Source: CAMLHU01 sp049680185 (lineage in GTDB: Bacteria; Gemmatimonadota; Gemmatimonadetes; Gemmatimonadales; GWC2-71-9). Taken from it: DNA of 38,275 nt. Shown here one piece after another: positions 8,025 to 14,910 of this stretch. Position 1 is the first letter of the stretch. Every line of letters starts with the position of its first letter. Below the pieces are notes generated by a model. The model saw nothing but the letters and a program-made list of their open reading frames with translations. It had not been told where the DNA came from and ran no database searches. The stretch lies in assembly GCA_049680185.1 (NCBI GenBank), contig JBAUHI010000016.1, forward strand, positions 1 through 38,275, given 5' to 3'. A program made the position numbers and the translations under genes.

Positions 8025-9167
8025 TCAGCCGATCTCCAGTTGCCAGCCCAGCGCCTTCGCGACCAGTGCCAGGCGGAAGGTCACATCCACCTGCTTCGAC
8101 TCCTGCGTCTTCCCTTCCGCCACCAGCGGATAGGCGTGACGCGGGATCTTGTTCATGAGCTTGGGCTGGGAGCGGAGGTTCTTGGGATGCCAGATCCCCT
8201 GGTCATCACAATCCTTGAGCATCCGGGCCAGGACCTTGGTGGCGTGCGGTGCGAACTGCAATGCGCCGATCCGCGCCATCAGTTCGATGTAATGCAGCGC
8301 GAGCGGCAGGTCCTTGGGGTGGCCCTTGGCGTCGGCCTCGATGGGGTCGCCCATCAGCAGGTGGGTGGGGCGCGCGAACTTCTTCCCGATCTGCACCACG
8401 AACGTCTTCTTGGGCGCCGGGTGGGCCAGGTAGGCGCCGAGGCGTTCGGTGAATCCGGCCCGTTCCCGTTGGAGATTGGGCATCGCCGCCATCATCGCCA
8501 CGGAGTACCAGCTGGGCGGATACGCCTCCGGATGCAGAGCAGTGTGGGCGCCTGCCCGCACGAACGGCTTGGACGCGAGGGGGCTTCGAAGGAACTGCGA
8601 CATGGCGGACGCGATCTTGTGGGCGGCGCCACGAAGCCGCGGATCTTCCAGATAGCCCGCCTCCGCCAGCGCGGCGCACCCGGCCTCGCGAATGACGCCC
8701 TTGGCCCACGGCTCCGCGATCGGTTCCGCCTTGGCCAGCTTCTGGTACTCGAACAAGAGGGTGGGGTCGTCGTCCCTGGATAGCAGCCGGAACAGCACCC
8801 GATCGGCGAGCCGGTAGGGCCGACCCTGCCGGGGCCATTCCAGCTGGAGCAGGCGCCGGTACTGCGAGACGGTGCCGGCCTCCTTGATGCCGTCCTTGGG
8901 CGAGGGACCAAGGCCCATGACGTTCCCGCCCCAGACGCCGGTCTCCTTCTGCTTCTTGGTGACCGCGAGTGCCGCCTTCGACTCGATGATGGCCATCTGG
9001 GCCGCCTCGATCTGCTCGGCCGGCACTGAGCCAGCTGGCGCGAATTCACCCAGCGACCGATAACGGATCGATTCCCCGCCGTGCTCCAGGAGCCACGTGA
9101 GCGGGATGCGATGGTGGGTAGGGAGTTCCAGAACCACTCCTGGACGTGAGGAACGTCGATGGGCCAA
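8025..9167 (-). CDS. Protein of unknown function, possibly alpha/alpha-toroid fold
   Basis: A 380-residue soluble protein without signal peptide or membrane segments. I do not recognise the family. It is mostly helical, with recurring features such as RLADRVLFRLLSRDDD, AALAEAGYLEDPRLRGAAHKIA and a late D.QGIWHPKNLRS, which recall squalene-cyclase or prenyltransferase-like alpha/alpha toroids (DP.V..A..WL / DG.W patterns). Without a search this is only an impression. The listed start is a TTG. A GTG at 9135-9137 is another option and no ATG is available near the N-terminus. A TATATT on the minus strand just upstream could be its -10 box. The gene stands alone between the TrmB-like operon and the hydrolase gene. 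Confidence 0.75.
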   Translation of the reverse strand: MAHRRSSRPGVVLELPTHHRIPLTWLLEHGGESIRYRSLGEFAPAGSVPAEQIEAAQMAIIESKAALAVTKKQKETGVWGGNVMGLGPSPKDGIKEAGTVSQYRRLLQLEWPRQGRPYRLADRVLFRLLSRDDDPTLLFEYQKLAKAEPIAEPWAKGVIREAGCAALAEAGYLEDPRLRGAAHKIASAMSQFLRSPLASKPFVRAGAHTALHPEAYPPSWYSVAMMAAMPNLQRERAGFTERLGAYLAHPAPKKTFVVQIGKKFARPTHLLMGDPIEADAKGHPKDLPLALHYIELMARIGALQFAPHATKVLARMLKDCDDQGIWHPKNLRSQPKLMNKIPRHAYPLVAEGKTQESKQVDVTFRLALVAKALGWQLEIG

Positions 9168-9214
9168 GCGGGCGCGAATATAGCGAGCCAGTGATGGCGG
9201 GGACAGTGTTGGGT

Positions 9215-9249
9215 CAGCTAACAGCTATCAGCTATCGGCTATCAGCCTA
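9215..9249. repeat. Heptamer array (CAGCTAT family)
   Basis: Five 7-bp units of the CTATCAG/CTATCGG family, here between two same-strand genes (after the hydrolase gene, before the 380-aa gene). No clear facing array was found. The following sequence has only small palindromes such as ATGTCGACAT. Confidence 0.65.
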
Positions 9250-9297
9250 TGGCACAGCGAGTTACATCGTCACGCCAGTATGGCATGATGTCGACAT

Positions 9298-10188
9298 TCA
9301 TCTGGCTGGTCCGCACTTCGGTCGGGCCAGGAACCCTTCCATCAGCGCAATGACGGTATCGGGGTCGGTCTCGTGGGGGCGATGGAGTGTGGAGGAGAGC
9401 GGCTCGAAGTTCACGCAGGGAAGTGCCGCCGCCAGACGAGACCCGATGGCAAATGGGATGGTCGGGTCTTCCCGGCCCCAGATGAGGAGGACCGGCTGGC
9501 GGAGGCGCGCCGTGCTGTCGGCGAGCGCAGCGAAATCGAATTCACGCATCACCGCGGTCGCGGCGGCGCGGTAGCTCGGATCGCGCAGGGGATCGTAGCT
9601 GGCCTTTCCTGAAGGCTCCGCGAGCCAGGCAGGATCGTGTATCGGCAGGATCATCGCCGCGGCCGCTGCCGCCCAGCCGACCATCGCGACGGTCCCGGGC
9701 TGCAGCGAATCAAGCCGGTCGGCCAGGCCCCATCCCGCCGGGGAGATCAGTACGGCCGCCACCACGCGGTCGGGCCGATCGATGGCGAGCCCCGCTGCGA
9801 GCTCGCCACCCATCGAGTGTCCCACCACGATCACCGGGCCGGTGGTCCACCGATCCAGGAGGTCGGACAGCCGCGCCACTTGTGCGCTGAAGGTGTACGG
9901 CCCGACCGGCTTGTCGCTCAAGCCGGATCCGGGTGCGTCGATGGCGATGACGCGATACCGTGGCGCGAAGTGCTCGAACAATGGCCGCCACGCGACGAGC
10001 GACTCCATGTATCCGTGGAGGAAGAGCAGGGTGGTGTCGCCGGTGCCGGCCCGTACTGCCCGCACCTCGACATCTCCGGCGCGCAACCATTCGGCCTGTC
10101 GTGTGGGATGCACGCGTGAACGGCGGTCGACCAGGAAGATGATGGCGCCGAGCAGGGCGACGATCGCGAGGCGCTTCAGCCAGCGCAC
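9298..10188 (-). CDS. Membrane-anchored alpha/beta hydrolase
   Basis: A 296-residue hydrolase of the alpha/beta fold. Residues 5-22 form an uncleaved N-terminal membrane anchor (LKRLAIVALLGAIIFLV) preceded by basic residues, so the catalytic domain should face the periplasm. FLHGYMES (56-63) provides the oxyanion hole, GHSMGG (123-128) the nucleophile Ser125, WGREDPTIP the acid, and a C-terminal HRPHETDPD the probable catalytic His. The substrate is unknown (ester or amide). The GTG at 10186-10188 was chosen because the longer frame would lie over the upstream gene and reads as low-quality Arg-rich sequence. The GTG overlaps that gene's stop by 13 bp, implying translational coupling in an operon that starts with the DUF4015 gene. 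Confidence 0.88.
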   Translation of the reverse strand: MRWLKRLAIVALLGAIIFLVDRRSRVHPTRQAEWLRAGDVEVRAVRAGTGDTTLLFLHGYMESLVAWRPLFEHFAPRYRVIAIDAPGSGLSDKPVGPYTFSAQVARLSDLLDRWTTGPVIVVGHSMGGELAAGLAIDRPDRVVAAVLISPAGWGLADRLDSLQPGTVAMVGWAAAAAAMILPIHDPAWLAEPSGKASYDPLRDPSYRAAATAVMREFDFAALADSTARLRQPVLLIWGREDPTIPFAIGSRLAAALPCVNFEPLSSTLHRPHETDPDTVIALMEGFLARPKCGPAR

Positions 10189-11072
10189 CGGACCACCGCG
10201 ATGGACGCCGGGATGACCAGGAATTTCTCGCTGGTGAGCACGAAGGTGTCGGGGCCGAGCCAGGCGACTCCTTCGCCCTGGGCGCCCAGCCCGGTGAGCA
10301 TGCAGAGCGGCGCCGGCGACATCTGCGTCAGGTGACCGCCGGGATCGAGCCGATAGAGATAGAGGTAGGAATAGGTCCTGAGAGCGACCGTCCGCCCATC
10401 GAGAGCGAGCGATGCATCGGTGACCCACATCTCCACGCCGGCGCGCGGATCGAGATCGAGGGAGTCGGTGAGCTCCGCGACGACGGTGTCCCGTCGTCCC
10501 CACGCGGATGCGGGGATGCGGAACACTTCCGGTCGTCGGACCCGCGGCTTGGTGACGACATAGGCGTCGCCGGTCGAGTCGACGATCAGCGACTCGGCGT
10601 CGTGCGGTCCATCCGGATATCGAAATACGAGCTTGCCACGATACGGGATCGAATCGTCCCGGTCGGTGACGATCGGCTCATCCAGTCGGTAGAGTGCCAC
10701 CGCAGCGTAACGGGACTCGTTGTCGCCGATCTCGCCGATGTACAGGCACTGGCCGCTGCGGCACGGTCCGGGGCCGATGGTCATCGCCTCCCAGTCGCGA
10801 TCCACCGCGCCGAGTATGCGCCACCGCCCGCGCGCACGGCCGGCCGTGTCGGTGGCAAAGATGTCGGGCGGGTTGCCCGAGTCATTGAAGGTCCAGAGCA
10901 CGCCGGGTTGGAGGCGGCTCACGACCACACCGGACGATTCCGGGATCCGACGGTCCTGCAACGGGATCTGGGCGCGGGACCACGATGGAGGATCGGCGCG
11001 GGGAAGCGGGATCGGTGTCTGGGCGGCGAGGGGGAGCGCGATCAGGAGCGCCGCGGCCAGGATGCAACGCAT
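10176..11072 (-). CDS. Secreted beta-propeller-like protein
   Basis: A 298-residue exported protein with signal peptide MRCILAAALLIALPLAAQ. The mature part has ESSGVVVSRLQPGVLWTFNDSGNPPDIF, VDRDWEAMTIGPG, CLYIGEIGDNESRY and YRLDEP. This set is typical of a family of putative secreted beta-propellers, often annotated as phytase-like esterase or SdiA-regulated-like. Two nearby Cys (PCRSGQC) may form a disulfide. The sequence suggests repeated blades but no catalytic residues can be assigned, so no activity is claimed. It lies 8 bp downstream of the glycosidase-like gene and overlaps the hydrolase gene, as a middle gene in an exported-protein operon. Confidence 0.8.
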   Translation of the reverse strand: MRCILAAALLIALPLAAQTPIPLPRADPPSWSRAQIPLQDRRIPESSGVVVSRLQPGVLWTFNDSGNPPDIFATDTAGRARGRWRILGAVDRDWEAMTIGPGPCRSGQCLYIGEIGDNESRYAAVALYRLDEPIVTDRDDSIPYRGKLVFRYPDGPHDAESLIVDSTGDAYVVTKPRVRRPEVFRIPASAWGRRDTVVAELTDSLDLDPRAGVEMWVTDASLALDGRTVALRTYSYLYLYRLDPGGHLTQMSPAPLCMLTGLGAQGEGVAWLGPDTFVLTSEKFLVIPASIAVVRCAG

Positions 11073-11080
11073 CGACGGGA

Positions 11081-12334
11081 TCAGCGGGGAGCGGCGGCCC
11101 GGGCCGCGGCGGCGATGCGCACCGGCGCGGGCTCGGCGGGCACCGGCCCGGGCCGGAAGATCTCGGGATCGTACACGCCGCGAGGATTCCAGAGCACCCA
11201 GCTGTGGATCCCGACGTCCGCGGCTGCGCGGATCTGGTCGCGGATCTCGGTAGGTGTGTACCGCGGAGGCCCCAGGGTGAACGCCTGCAGGTAGGGCCGG
11301 ATCTCCGCCCGGTGCGTGAGCCGTGCCGTGCGGCGTTCTGCGTCTTCCAGCGCCCGGTGGACCACGGCGTACGGTTCGGTGTTGGGGTGTGCGATGTTGT
11401 AGAACCCGCCGAAGTAGTGACTGGGATAGACCATCGGGAGCACCACGTCGGCGGTGCTGGCCAGGTCCTCCCAGACCTGACCGATGCCGATATCGCCATC
11501 GGCGGTCGCGGTCAGCCCGAAGACGTCGATGGTGAAGGGGACACCGAGCGGGTGGACCAGGTCCCGCATCATCCGCAGGTGACGTGCCACCGCTTCGCGG
11601 AACGGTTCGTGGTTGCGGCGCGCGGTGAATCGCGCCGACGCCATCCGCGAGCGCGGCTCGTCGGGAAAGCGGACGTAATCGAATTGGAGCTCGCCGAATC
11701 CGGCGTGTACCGCCTCGGCACCGAGCTGGGCGGCGTAGGTCCAGACCGAGTCGTTATACGCGTCCACCCAAGCAAAGCCGAGCCGATCGTGCCAGAGGCC
11801 CCCAGAAGAATCCTGCACCGACCACGCCGGCTTCTTGCGTGCCAGCAGCGGATCCTTTGCCACTACGATCCGCGCGATGGCGTAGATGCTGTGGGCTCGG
11901 AGCACCGCCAGCCGATGGCGGGCATCCGGGGCGCGAATGGCGCCGTTGGCACCGATGGCCACCGCGGTGGGCACCGATGAGTGATAGGTGAGGAATCCGG
12001 TGTCGTCCTTGACGTCGACGACGAAGGCGTTGATCTCGGTGGTGTCGGCCAAGCGAACGAGGTCATAGAACCGCGGCGAGCCGAAGGTCCATGCGTTGAG
12101 GTAGATCGCCTTCACGACCTTGGGTGGTGCCGTGACCGGGGGTGCCGGCCAGTCGATCGTCGCGTCCTCGGTGGGGCCATGGGTCGGGTGGAGTGTCGGG
12201 GCGGGGTTCGCGACCCGGCTGGCGCCAAGTTCATCCCCCCACCCCCGGTCGGGCCGCTGTGCGGCGAGCGGGAGTGAAGCGAAGACCGCCACGAAGGCGG
12301 TCACCCAGAGAAATGAGCTAACCCGAACTGGCAT
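11081..12334 (-). CDS. DUF4015 putative glycoside hydrolase, secreted
   Basis: A 417-residue exported protein. The signal peptide is VSSFLWVTAFVAVFASLPLAAQ. The mature domain has KAIYLNAWTFGSPRFYDLVRLA, INAFVVDVKDDTG, GELQFDYVRFPDEPRS and SWVLWNPRGVYD. This is the layout of the DUF4015 family, predicted TIM-barrel glycosidase-like enzymes acting on cell-surface polysaccharides. Conserved acidic residues in VDVKDD and FDYVRFPD are the likely active-site positions. The ATG at 12332-12334 directly precedes a regular signal peptide. An upstream in-frame Met gives only unlikely sequence. It is the first gene of a three-gene exported-protein operon and is divergent from the selenoprotein gene. Confidence 0.88.
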   Translation of the reverse strand: MPVRVSSFLWVTAFVAVFASLPLAAQRPDRGWGDELGASRVANPAPTLHPTHGPTEDATIDWPAPPVTAPPKVVKAIYLNAWTFGSPRFYDLVRLADTTEINAFVVDVKDDTGFLTYHSSVPTAVAIGANGAIRAPDARHRLAVLRAHSIYAIARIVVAKDPLLARKKPAWSVQDSSGGLWHDRLGFAWVDAYNDSVWTYAAQLGAEAVHAGFGELQFDYVRFPDEPRSRMASARFTARRNHEPFREAVARHLRMMRDLVHPLGVPFTIDVFGLTATADGDIGIGQVWEDLASTADVVLPMVYPSHYFGGFYNIAHPNTEPYAVVHRALEDAERRTARLTHRAEIRPYLQAFTLGPPRYTPTEIRDQIRAAADVGIHSWVLWNPRGVYDPEIFRPGPVPAEPAPVRIAAAARAAAPR

Positions 12335-12348
12335 AGCATGATAGCTAA

Positions 12349-12377
12349 CGTCACTGCGGCCTGGTCGCCAGTAGTGA
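12349..12377. promoter_or_regulatory. Inverted repeat in the divergent spacer
   Basis: GTCACT at 12349-12354 and AGTGAC at 12372-12377 form 6-bp arms around an inner CTGG/CCAG hairpin. It sits in the 143-bp spacer between the DUF4015 gene and the selenoprotein gene. It could be an operator or just a hairpin. No trans-acting factor is suggested. Confidence 0.25.
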
Positions 12378-12477
12378 CAGCAGGGATCGGCCGGAGATCC
12401 GCGGTAGCTTCGGGCAAGCAGACTCTGCATATTCGATGGTGTGCAGTCCGACCGATCATCAGCTACCCACTGACATC

Positions 12478-12714
12478 ATGAAGCTGACCATACAATTCTG
12501 CGTCGTCTGAAACTATGAGCCCCGGGCCGTCGGTCTGGCGGCCGAGCTTACGCAGGCATTCGCCGGGATCGAGATCTCGATGGTCAAGAGTTCCGGTGGC
12601 GTCTTCGAGGTGACCCTCGAGGGCGAGTCGATCTTTTCCAAACGGGCGGCCGGTCGACATGCCGCCCCTGGAGAGGTGCTTGGCCTGGTGCGCCAAAAGG
12701 CGGGCCCGCAGTGA
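12478..12714 (+). CDS. SelW/Rdx-family selenoprotein (in-frame UGA = Sec)
   Basis: A 78-residue small redox protein whose reading frame contains TGA at codon 11 (12508-12510) and ends at TGA 12712-12714. It reads MKLTIQFCVV-U-NYEPRA, so the UGA falls exactly at the second redox position of the CxxC/CxxU motif (Cys8, Sec11) of the thioredoxin-fold SelT/SelW/SelH (Rdx) family. The rest matches that family: a helix with LAAELTQAF, strand IEISMVKSSGGVFEV, then LEGESIFSKRAAGRH and a final GEVLGLVRQKAG. The homology continues uninterrupted across the UGA. The length (about 80 aa) is normal for SelW-like proteins. A SECIS-like hairpin follows. The role is probably thiol-based redox; the exact substrate is unknown. 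Frame and ATG are fixed by the family N-terminus, although no clear Shine-Dalgarno is present. It lies 41 bp upstream of pfkA on the same strand. The alternatives (sequencing error or pseudogene) are less likely because the only stop is at the Sec position. Confidence 0.85.
12517..12549 (+). promoter_or_regulatory. Bacterial SECIS-like hairpin
   Basis: Starting 21 nt after the UGA there is an apical loop GGTCT (12532-12536). It closes a 7-bp stem, GGCCGTC (12525-12531) with GGCGGCC (12537-12543), with one U-G wobble. A lower 4-bp stem, GAGC (12517-12520) with GCTT (12546-12549), is separated from it by an internal loop. The E. coli fdhF SECIS also presents GGUCU in its loop about 18 nt after UGA, where SelB binds. 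The distance fits the known bacterial range. This supports selenocysteine insertion. Confidence 0.7.
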
Positions 12715-12755
12715 ACGTGTAGATTCACCGCATGCCTCATTCGGGCCTGGTCTAG

Positions 12756-13835
12756 ATGCGACTTGCGCTCAACACCGGCGGCGGCGACGCCCCCGGTCTC
12801 AACGCCGTGATCCGGGCCGTGGTGCTCTCGGCCCACGCGCGCGGGTGGCAGACCTACGGCATCCTCCGCGGTTTCGACGGTCTGCTCAAGAATGACGGCG
12901 TGGTGAACCTGACCCCGGATCGGGTCCGCGGCATCACCCACTTGGGTGGTACCATCCTCGGCACCACCAATCGGGGCAATCCGTTCCGCTGGCCGGCGAC
13001 CGACGCATCGGGGCGCGCGGTCGAGGTCGACCGCTCTGACGAGCTCATCTCCGCGTTCCAGGCGAGCGGGTTCGACGCGTTCATCACCATCGGCGGGGAT
13101 GGGTCGCTCAAGATCGGCTACGATCTCTGGAAGAAGGGCCTGCCGGTGGTGGGAGTGCCCAAGACGATCGACAACGACGTGAGCGGCACGCAGATCACCT
13201 TCGGTTTCGACACCGCCGTCAGCACCGCCACCGAGGCCATCGACAAGCTCCATTCGACCGCCGAGAGCCATAATCGCGTCATGGTCGTGGAGCTGATGGG
13301 GCGTGACGCAGGATGGATCGCGCTCAACAGCGGCATCTCCGCCAGCGCCGACGTGATCCTGATCCCGGAGATCCCCTACGACATCAACGCCGTCTGCGCC
13401 AAGGTGCAGGAGCGCGAATCGCAAGGGCGCCGGTTCAGCATCGTGGTGGTGGCCGAGGGCGCGAGGCCCAAGGGCGGGGATCTCCACCTGATCGAGGGGG
13501 CCGGCGTCGGTACCGTGGAGCGGTTCGGGGGGATCGCGGCGGTCGTGGCCCGGGAGATCGGCGAGAAGACCGGCAAGGAGACCCGTTCCCTCGTGCTCGG
13601 CCACATCCAGCGCGGCGGATCGCCGACCACCTTCGACCGCTTGCTGGCGCTGCGCTTCGGCGCCGCCGCCGTGCGCGCCGTGGCCGATGGCGAGTTCGGA
13701 GTGATGGTCGGCCTGGCATCGCCGACGATCGTGCGGGTGCCGCTCGAGCAGGTCGTCGGGCGCCCCAAGCTCGTGCCGCTCGACTCGGATACCGTCAAGA
13801 CGGCGCGGGAGTTGGGGATATCTATGGGGGGGTAG
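12756..13835 (+). CDS. pfkA: 6-phosphofructokinase
   Basis: A 359-residue phosphofructokinase (PfkA superfamily) that phosphorylates fructose 6-phosphate in glycolysis. Seen are the N-terminal GGGDAPGLNAVI, GTTNRGNPF, the phosphoryl-donor loop GGDGS (113-117), the catalytic PKTIDND (135-141), ELMGRDAGWIA and HIQRGGSPTTFDR. The donor-discriminating position after GGD is Gly, as in ATP enzymes, whereas PKTIDND has the Lys usual in PPi-type enzymes. This mixed pattern is known from group III actinobacterial-type enzymes, where Gly goes with ATP use. I therefore infer ATP, not PPi. The ATG at 12756 starts the canonical N-terminus, with no strong Shine-Dalgarno. It may be cotranscribed with the selenoprotein gene. 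Its 3' end faces the dehydratase gene across a heptamer element. Confidence 0.95.
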   Translation: MRLALNTGGGDAPGLNAVIRAVVLSAHARGWQTYGILRGFDGLLKNDGVVNLTPDRVRGITHLGGTILGTTNRGNPFRWPATDASGRAVEVDRSDELISAFQASGFDAFITIGGDGSLKIGYDLWKKGLPVVGVPKTIDNDVSGTQITFGFDTAVSTATEAIDKLHSTAESHNRVMVVELMGRDAGWIALNSGISASADVILIPEIPYDINAVCAKVQERESQGRRFSIVVVAEGARPKGGDLHLIEGAGVGTVERFGGIAAVVAREIGEKTGKETRSLVLGHIQRGGSPTTFDRLLALRFGAAAVRAVADGEFGVMVGLASPTIVRVPLEQVVGRPKLVPLDSDTVKTARELGISMGG

Positions 13836-13863
13836 CTATCAGCTATCGGCTATCAGCTATCAG
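13836..13863. repeat. Heptamer array, left arm (CTATCAG)
   Basis: Four 7-bp units (three CTATCAG, one CTATCGG) begin right at the pfkA stop codon. They are the reverse complement of the array at 13945-13993, allowing a 28-bp stem across an 81-nt spacer. Confidence 0.75.
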
Positions 13864-13901
13864 TCAACTGCGAGCGCTGATGAATCACCCCGGCCGGGAT
13901 C

Positions 13902-13931
13902 GAACCATCTCGACATGAACCGTCTCGGCAT
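13902..13931. repeat. Tandem 15-bp direct repeat
   Basis: Two adjacent 15-bp copies, GAACCATCTCGACAT and GAACCGTCTCGGCAT, differ at two positions. They lie inside the spacer between the two heptamer arms. No function is evident. Confidence 0.5.
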
Positions 13932-13944
13932 TGATATTCACGAG

Positions 13945-13993
13945 CTGATAGCTGATAGCTGATAGCTGATAGCTGATAGCTGATCGCTGATAG
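13945..13993. repeat. Heptamer array, right arm (CTGATAG)
   Basis: Seven 7-bp units, six exact CTGATAG and one CTGATCG, end 2 bp before the stop codon of the opposing dehydratase gene. They are inverted relative to the array at 13836-13863. Confidence 0.8.
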
Positions 13994-13995
13994 CT

Positions 13996-14346
13996 CTACT
14001 TCACAAACCTCTTCGCATTCCCCTCGAGCCCGGGCCAGCCGCCCGATGGCCACCAGGTGACGGTCTCTTCGATCTTCCGGGCCAGCTCGAAGTCCTTGTC
14101 GGTGAGGCCGCCGGCGCTGTGGGTCTGGAGTCGGACGACCACACGAGGCCAGCTGACCGTCAGGTCGGGATGATGATTGGCCGCTTCGGCGACGAATGCG
14201 ATGGCGCCGACGACCAGCAGTGTGGACGGCCACCCATCGGTCTCGTAGGTGCGGGTGAGGAAGCCGTCCTCGATCCTCCAGCGGGGGATGGTCTCCAGGC
14301 GTCCTGCCAGAGCGGCGGCGTCGATCACGGGTTCCTTGCCGGGCAT
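13996..14346 (-). CDS. 4a-hydroxytetrahydrobiopterin (pterin carbinolamine) dehydratase
   Basis: A 116-residue PCD-family protein (PhhB/DCoH type) that dehydrates 4a-hydroxy-tetrahydropterin so that it can be reduced and reused. The signatures are the pterin-binding ANHHPDL and the later HSAGGLTDKDFELARKIE. Typical lengths are 95-115 residues. No phenylalanine hydroxylase is seen in the window, and some PCDs act instead in molybdopterin or general pterin handling, so the physiological partner is open. Its start lies 18 bp downstream of the PTPS/QueD gene stop on the same strand, so the two are likely cotranscribed in a pterin cluster. Confidence 0.9.
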   Translation of the reverse strand: MPGKEPVIDAAALAGRLETIPRWRIEDGFLTRTYETDGWPSTLLVVGAIAFVAEAANHHPDLTVSWPRVVVRLQTHSAGGLTDKDFELARKIEETVTWWPSGGWPGLEGNAKRFVK

Positions 14347-14364
14347 CCAATTCTCCTGGCGCGT

Positions 14365-14895
14365 TCAGCGCAGCGGAAGGCGGTAGGTGGCGCTCTGACC
14401 GGGGCTCTCCTCGATCTCGATCTCGATGAGCGTGAGGTGGCCCACTCCTTGGGCGTCCAGCGCAGCACGGATCTCGGTGGCAAAATGCTGGGCCAGCATC
14501 TCGGCGGTCGTGTTGGATACCGGCAGCACGGCCACGTCGCGGGCGGGCAGCACATAGCGTGATTCGCCGAACACCGTGACCAGGACGCGGTCACCCTCGT
14601 GGGCGATGGTCACCTTGGAATTCCGGCCCGGCAGGAGCACCCGATGGTCGATGGCGTCGAGCATCGGCTTGGCCACTTCCTTCAGGACGGCAAAATCGAG
14701 GACGAACAGCGCCTCGGCGTCGAGGGCCCCTTCCACCGACACACCCATCCGATAGTTGTGTCCGTGCAGGGCCTCGCACTTGTGGCCGCGGAACGTGATG
14801 AAGTGCGCCGAGCTGAAGCTCAGGTAGTCCTTCTTGACGTCGACACGGAACGTGCCATCCACCAGCGGCCTCGTCGGAAATAGGGCTCGGTGCAT
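14365..14895 (-). CDS. queD: 6-pyruvoyl-tetrahydropterin synthase / QueD with hybrid motif
   Basis: A 176-residue T-fold enzyme of COG0720. SFSSAH (His31) and HGH (His44, His46) form the zinc site. The motif around the catalytic base is C-E-A-L-H-G-H, which satisfies both CxxxHGH (Cys40, QueD-like, 6-carboxytetrahydropterin synthase for queuosine and 7-deazaguanines) and ExxHGH (Glu41, PTPS-III, which replaces FolB in folate synthesis). Proteins with both have been described as bifunctional PTPS-I/III. A late IEIEESPGQSATY is the usual substrate-binding end. The neighbours are pterin and folate genes. The ATG at 14893-14895 leaves only 15 bp to the divergent ligase gene and lacks a Shine-Dalgarno. 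A GTG at 14860-14862 preceded by GAGG is a plausible alternative start. Confidence 0.92.
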   Translation of the reverse strand: MHRALFPTRPLVDGTFRVDVKKDYLSFSSAHFITFRGHKCEALHGHNYRMGVSVEGALDAEALFVLDFAVLKEVAKPMLDAIDHRVLLPGRNSKVTIAHEGDRVLVTVFGESRYVLPARDVAVLPVSNTTAEMLAQHFATEIRAALDAQGVGHLTLIEIEIEESPGQSATYRLPLR

Positions 14896-14910
14896 CGTGG
14901 GGGAAAGATA

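Noticed and set aside
12463..12696. Minus-strand frame opposite the selenoprotein gene
   Set aside because: Overlaps the conserved SelW-like frame and has no family pattern itself.
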